64,000 bases of DNA from Pseudalkalibacillus decolorationis (lineage in GTDB: Bacteria; Bacillota; Bacilli; Bacillales; Fictibacillaceae), in the NCBI RefSeq assembly GCF_024609785.1, contig NZ_JANHJQ010000012.1, positions 62,001-126,000 of the forward strand, given 5' to 3'. The stretch's first letter is position 1. The number at the start of each line of letters is the position of its first letter. Under the pieces are notes generated by a model. The model searched no databases, was not told the DNA's origin, and saw only the letters and a list, made by a program, of their open reading frames with translations. Both the position numbers and the translations under genes were made by a program. Positions 60,871-64,000 of this stretch are shown here, piece by piece.

Positions 60871-61908
60871 ATGATGTCAAAACTACGAGTAGGCGTTATT
60901 GGCTGTGGCAGTATTGCGAAACACAGACATTTAATAGAATACAATGATCATCCAGACGTAGAGATTGTTGCGGTATGCGATATCGTTGAAGAAAGAGTAC
61001 AAGAAGTAGCAGGAATCTATGGCACAAAGTCATATACAAGCTATGAAGAACTATTGGCAACAGAAAACATTGATGCGGTCAGCGTTTGCCTACCAAACTA
61101 CTTACATGCACCGGTCTCGATCAGTGCGTTGAATGCAGGATGTCATGTATTATGTGAAAAGCCAATGGCAACCTCAATAGAAGAAGCGGAAGCAATGATC
61201 GAAGCTGCCGAAACGAATACTAGGAAGCTAATGATTGGACATAATCAACGTTTTGTCCCTTCACATAAGAAAGCAAAAGCTCTAATCCAAAGCGGAGAAA
61301 TCGGGAAAATCTATAGTTTTCGAACAACGTTTGGCCATGGCGGACCAGAAGCGTGGAGTGCTGATGGTGAGAAAAGTTGGTTTTTCAAAAAAGAAGAAGC
61401 CTTTATTGGCGCCATGGGTGATTTAGGCGTACATAAAGCAGATCTATTGCGCTACTTATTAGGTGAGGAATTTGTTGAGATTGCAAGTTTTGTAGAAACA
61501 AGTGCAAAGGAAAAGAGCACCGTTGATGATAATTCGGTATCTATTTTGAAAACCGAAAGTGGTGTAATAGGGACGTTAGCTGCGAGTTGGGCATATACCG
61601 CGGCGGAGGATAATTCAACAATCCTTTTCGCAGAGCATGCGATCTTACGCTTAGAGGATGACCCAGTCCATTCGCTCGTGGTGCAATACAAGAACGGGGA
61701 AGTTGTGAAATACGAGCTTGGAAAAATTCAATCGAATGATGAAGGAAACCAGACGAGCAGTCATGTTATTGAGCATTTTGTGGAATCGATTAAGAGTGAC
61801 AAGGAGCCATTAATTAACGGATATGAAGGCATGAAATCGTTAGAAGTTATCTTAGCTGCGTTGAGATCTCAAGAAACGAAAACAATCACCCAGATTGGAC
61901 AATCTTAA
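60871..61908 (+). CDS. Gfo/Idh/MocA-family sugar oxidoreductase
   Basis: The product has 345 residues, starting after AAAGGAG. NAD(P)-binding GVIGCGSIAKHRH at residues 7-19, the family signature CEKPMAT near 98 and the second-domain GAMGDLGVHKADLLRYL with probable catalytic His. It oxidises or reduces a sugar or cyclitol. It is probably in one operon with the ThuA-like and isomerase-like genes. Confidence 0.88.
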   Translation: MMSKLRVGVIGCGSIAKHRHLIEYNDHPDVEIVAVCDIVEERVQEVAGIYGTKSYTSYEELLATENIDAVSVCLPNYLHAPVSISALNAGCHVLCEKPMATSIEEAEAMIEAAETNTRKLMIGHNQRFVPSHKKAKALIQSGEIGKIYSFRTTFGHGGPEAWSADGEKSWFFKKEEAFIGAMGDLGVHKADLLRYLLGEEFVEIASFVETSAKEKSTVDDNSVSILKTESGVIGTLAASWAYTAAEDNSTILFAEHAILRLEDDPVHSLVVQYKNGEVVKYELGKIQSNDEGNQTSSHVIEHFVESIKSDKEPLINGYEGMKSLEVILAALRSQETKTITQIGQS

Positions 61909-62019
61909 AGGCGAAGCTTAGGGCATAATCGGTGATAGGGATATTGTCGATTATAAGAGCAGTGAAACAGAGTAAGTATACGATTCTAGCATTAGAGGAA
62001 TTAATAGGAGGCTATAACT

Positions 62020-62988
62020 ATGAAACTTGGTGTATTTACCGTTTTGTTTTCCGATAAATCATTGGAAGACATGCTGGATCATGTGAAGAAGTCAGGGTTA
62101 CAGGCAGTAGAAATCGGTACAGGCGGATATCCTGGCAATGCACATTGTAACGTCGATGAGCTGTTAGCAAACGAGAATAAACGAAAGGAATTTCTCGAAA
62201 AAGTATATTCTCGTGGGTTAACGATTAGCGCATTCAGTTGCCATGGAAATCCAATTTCTCCGGATAAACAGATGGCAAAAGAGACGGATGACACTTTTAT
62301 GAAAACCGTCCAGTTAGCAGAATTGTTAAAAGTGCCAGTAGTGAATACGTTTTCTGGGACACCTGGAGATAGTGAGGATGCCAAATACCCAAACTGGCCT
62401 GTCACTCCTTGGCCAAATGAATATTCAGATGTGTTGAAGTGGCAATGGGAAGAAAAGTTGATTCCTTACTGGAAAGAACGCGGACAGTTCGCTCAAGACC
62501 ATGGTGTGAAAATCGGGTTGGAACTCCACGCTGGGTTTCTTGTCCATACCCCCTATACCATGCTTAAATTAAGAGAAGCAACCAATGATGCAGTTGGTGC
62601 GAATCTGGACCCGAGTCATTTGTGGTGGCAAGGGATTGATGCCGTTGCAGCAATCAAAATTCTTGGGAAAGAGAATGCGATTCACCATTTTCATGCGAAA
62701 GACATCTATATCGATCAAGACAACGTCAATATGTACGGTCTAACTGATATGCAACCCTATTCCAACGTACAGACGCGTGCATGGAGCTTCCGTTCAGTGG
62801 GTTACGGACACAGCAATTATGAGTGGGCAAGTATTGTCAGTGCATTAAGGACATACGGTTACGATCATGTGATCAGTATTGAACACGAAGATCCGATCAT
62901 GTCGGTTGACGAAGGCTTCAACCGTGCAGTGAAAAATTTAAAAGAAGTTAATATCGAAGAAGCGCCTGCAGATATGTGGTGGGCATAA
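62020..62988 (+). CDS. Sugar phosphate isomerase/epimerase-like TIM-barrel protein
   Basis: The product has 322 residues with AGGAGG before its ATG. Xylose isomerase-like motifs: LQAVEIGTGGYPGNAHC, VNTFSGTPGDSED, GLELHAGFLVHT, GANLDPSHLWWQGID, IHHFHAKDIYID and ISIEHEDP, supplying Glu, Asp and His metal ligands. It follows the oxidoreductase and probably handles its product. Substrate unknown. Confidence 0.87.
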   Translation: MKLGVFTVLFSDKSLEDMLDHVKKSGLQAVEIGTGGYPGNAHCNVDELLANENKRKEFLEKVYSRGLTISAFSCHGNPISPDKQMAKETDDTFMKTVQLAELLKVPVVNTFSGTPGDSEDAKYPNWPVTPWPNEYSDVLKWQWEEKLIPYWKERGQFAQDHGVKIGLELHAGFLVHTPYTMLKLREATNDAVGANLDPSHLWWQGIDAVAAIKILGKENAIHHFHAKDIYIDQDNVNMYGLTDMQPYSNVQTRAWSFRSVGYGHSNYEWASIVSALRTYGYDHVISIEHEDPIMSVDEGFNRAVKNLKEVNIEEAPADMWWA

Positions 62989-63226
62989 ACAACATGGAAG
63001 AATCGGGTGACTCAAAAGGTACCTGCTTTACCTGTGTTGGGTTAGCATCTTAAAATTTAGTCGTAATGTTTCAAGTTTATGAGCAAAATCCGGATTATAT
63101 CGGCTACAAACAAAAGGTTAATATCTGTAAATTCAGGAATTCAGCCGTACTAAGGAGGGCTTAATCTGCACAAAGACTTGGAATTTTCCAAGATTTCTTT
63201 ACGTTGATTGATTTAGGGGGCAAGTC
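62989..63226. other. Intergenic stretch without a supported gene
   Basis: I see no coding region. A short palindrome CTTGGAATTTTCCAAG lies at about 63177-63192. An AGGGGG ribosome site at its end belongs to the DUF624 remnant. Confidence 0.4.
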
Positions 63227-63534
63227 ATGCGAGAGACTTCAAGCTTCATTGGGGGCATATACGCGATAAGTGAATGGGTTACAACGTTTTCAATTTAAGT
63301 GTCCATTACCATATGCACATTCCTACATTGCTGAAAAATACTTTTTTTGTGACTGCAGGAAACCCATTATTGTTTATTACCATCTTGATAACCAACTTCT
63401 TTTTGTTGTATTTAAGCACTGTAGAGTTTTGGTTCTTGCTCCCATTTTTCACTGGATCATTAATTGCATTTTTCTCCTTTTCAGCTTTCTATCGATTCAT
63501 TCTTAAAGTTGAAGGGAAGAATAGTAGCAGGTGA
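63227..63534 (+). pseudogene. DUF624 (YesL-like) membrane protein remnant with internal loss
   Basis: The start ATG follows AGGGGG and reads MRETSSFIGGIYAISEWVTT before a stop, the N-terminal pattern of YesL proteins (GGxYxxSEW). In a second frame LLKNTFFVTAGNPLLFITIL then LPFFTGSLIAFFSFSAFYRF matches the C-terminal membrane part of that family. Roughly the middle 100 residues are missing. YesL-type genes usually accompany carbohydrate ABC transporters, none of which remain here. Confidence 0.55.
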
Positions 63535-63558
63535 TAGGTCGAAATATTCATTTGAAGG

Positions 63559-63585
63559 TCTTTCCAGCAACCGGAAAGGCTTTTT
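63559..63585 (+). terminator. Terminator after the DUF624 remnant
   Basis: CTTTCC and GGAAAG around AGCAACC are followed by GCTTTTT. Confidence 0.65.
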
Positions 63586-63599
63586 CACTTTTTTTCATA

Positions 63600-63715
63600 G
63601 ATGAAAGGTCTAGCTCAGTACCGAGCACTTCGGATCACTTCAATCCCATACAGCGGCAGGCAGACTCCTCATTAGCCTTCGAGGCTACTCGGGAGGCTTT
63701 TGCTTTTCTTTAGGA
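63600..63715 (+). repeat. Diverged repeat family B copy
   Basis: GTCTAGCTCAGTACCGAGCA, CGGATCACTTCAATCCC and GGAGGCTTTTGCTTTTCTTT follow the B-family outline of copy 2, with an altered 3' half. The stretch 63716-63954 shows no gene. Confidence 0.6.
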
Positions 63716-63954
63716 ATTGACATTTAAAATTAATCAGTTTATCTCAACTTTTTCACTCATCATTTTCTATCAATAAAGTCGAGAGTACCCCATCCTCAAG
63801 GAATGAAAAGACAATGCCCAATGAGTAGGGTGGGGGTGAATCGACTTCGACCAGAGTTCGTGTATACCATCCTTACATCCGACTTCCACTGTTCTCGATT
63901 CTGTGATACAATTGAGGGGGACAAATGTTCTTATCCGAAAAGGAGGTGAATCAT

Positions 63955-64000
63955 ATGGCAATACAATGTCCCACAGTGGCATACACCACGCAACAAATCT
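63955..64000 (+). CDS. Start of an unidentified gene (3' part outside window)
   Basis: ATG after a near-perfect AAAGGAGGTGA ribosome site (seven bases spacing) begins MAIQCPTVAYTTQQI and is open to the window edge. Too little is visible to name it. The very strong ribosome site suggests high expression. Confidence 0.55.
   Translation, partial: MAIQCPTVAYTTQQI

Overview
The window is chromosomal DNA from an endospore-forming member of the Bacillaceae. Gene content and order follow the Bacillus subtilis yut-yum-yui-yug neighbourhood: yutG, yutH, yutI, yutJ, yuzB, a yutK-like transporter, dapF, yutM, yumC, yumB, yuiA-yuiF, then a yugF-like hydrolase, yugI, yuzA, a yugJ-like dehydrogenase, pgi, yugN and yugO. 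Ribosome binding sites are AGGAGG-type. TTG and GTG starts are common, and most operons end in strong hairpin-plus-T terminators.

Region 1-31 kb is this core, with insertions. At 5.8-11.3 kb a group II intron sits directly behind the yuzB terminator. Its reverse transcriptase gene is split at the conserved PQGG motif by a 3.48 kb element carrying three overlapping tyrosine recombinase genes (a recombinase-in-trio, RIT, element). Precise removal of one copy of a 6 bp duplication restores the RT frame. Just before this, yutJ (type II NADH dehydrogenase) is fused in frame behind a TetR-type regulator. Region 31-43 kb holds asparagine synthetase, yugI, an alcohol dehydrogenase, an SLC13 carboxylate transporter, an MFS transporter, pgi, yugN and a potassium channel, then a YdjC-type deacetylase preceded by a remnant of a GntR regulator, a tRNA-Ala gene and two tandem cell-wall amidase genes. 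The second amidase is frameshifted in a poly-G tract.

Region 45.9-57.4 kb is a phosphonate (C-P lyase) locus: a PHP-family hydrolase, a truncated hexapeptide acetyltransferase remnant, phnF, phnGHIJKML and the transporter phnD-phnC-phnE1-phnE2. Neither phnP nor phnN is present, and the PHP protein is a good candidate for PhnPP, the cyclic phosphate dihydrolase known from other bacteria. Arrays of TTAACA-like hexamers with an 11 bp period, as in PhoP boxes, lie upstream of the PHP gene, phnF and phnG, which suggests one phosphate-starvation regulon.

Region 57.5-64 kb is a partly decayed sugar-related locus: a divergent PhyH-type oxygenase and AraC regulator, a LacI remnant, a ThuA-domain protein, a Gfo/Idh/MocA oxidoreductase, a sugar isomerase-like TIM barrel, a DUF624/YesL remnant and the start of one more gene.

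Three dispersed non-coding repeat families (called A, B and C here) are scattered through intergenic spaces, with one copy of A nested inside a copy of B. A 6 x 20 bp tandem array lies upstream of asnB. I saw no CRISPR array, prophage, rRNA operon or replication origin.
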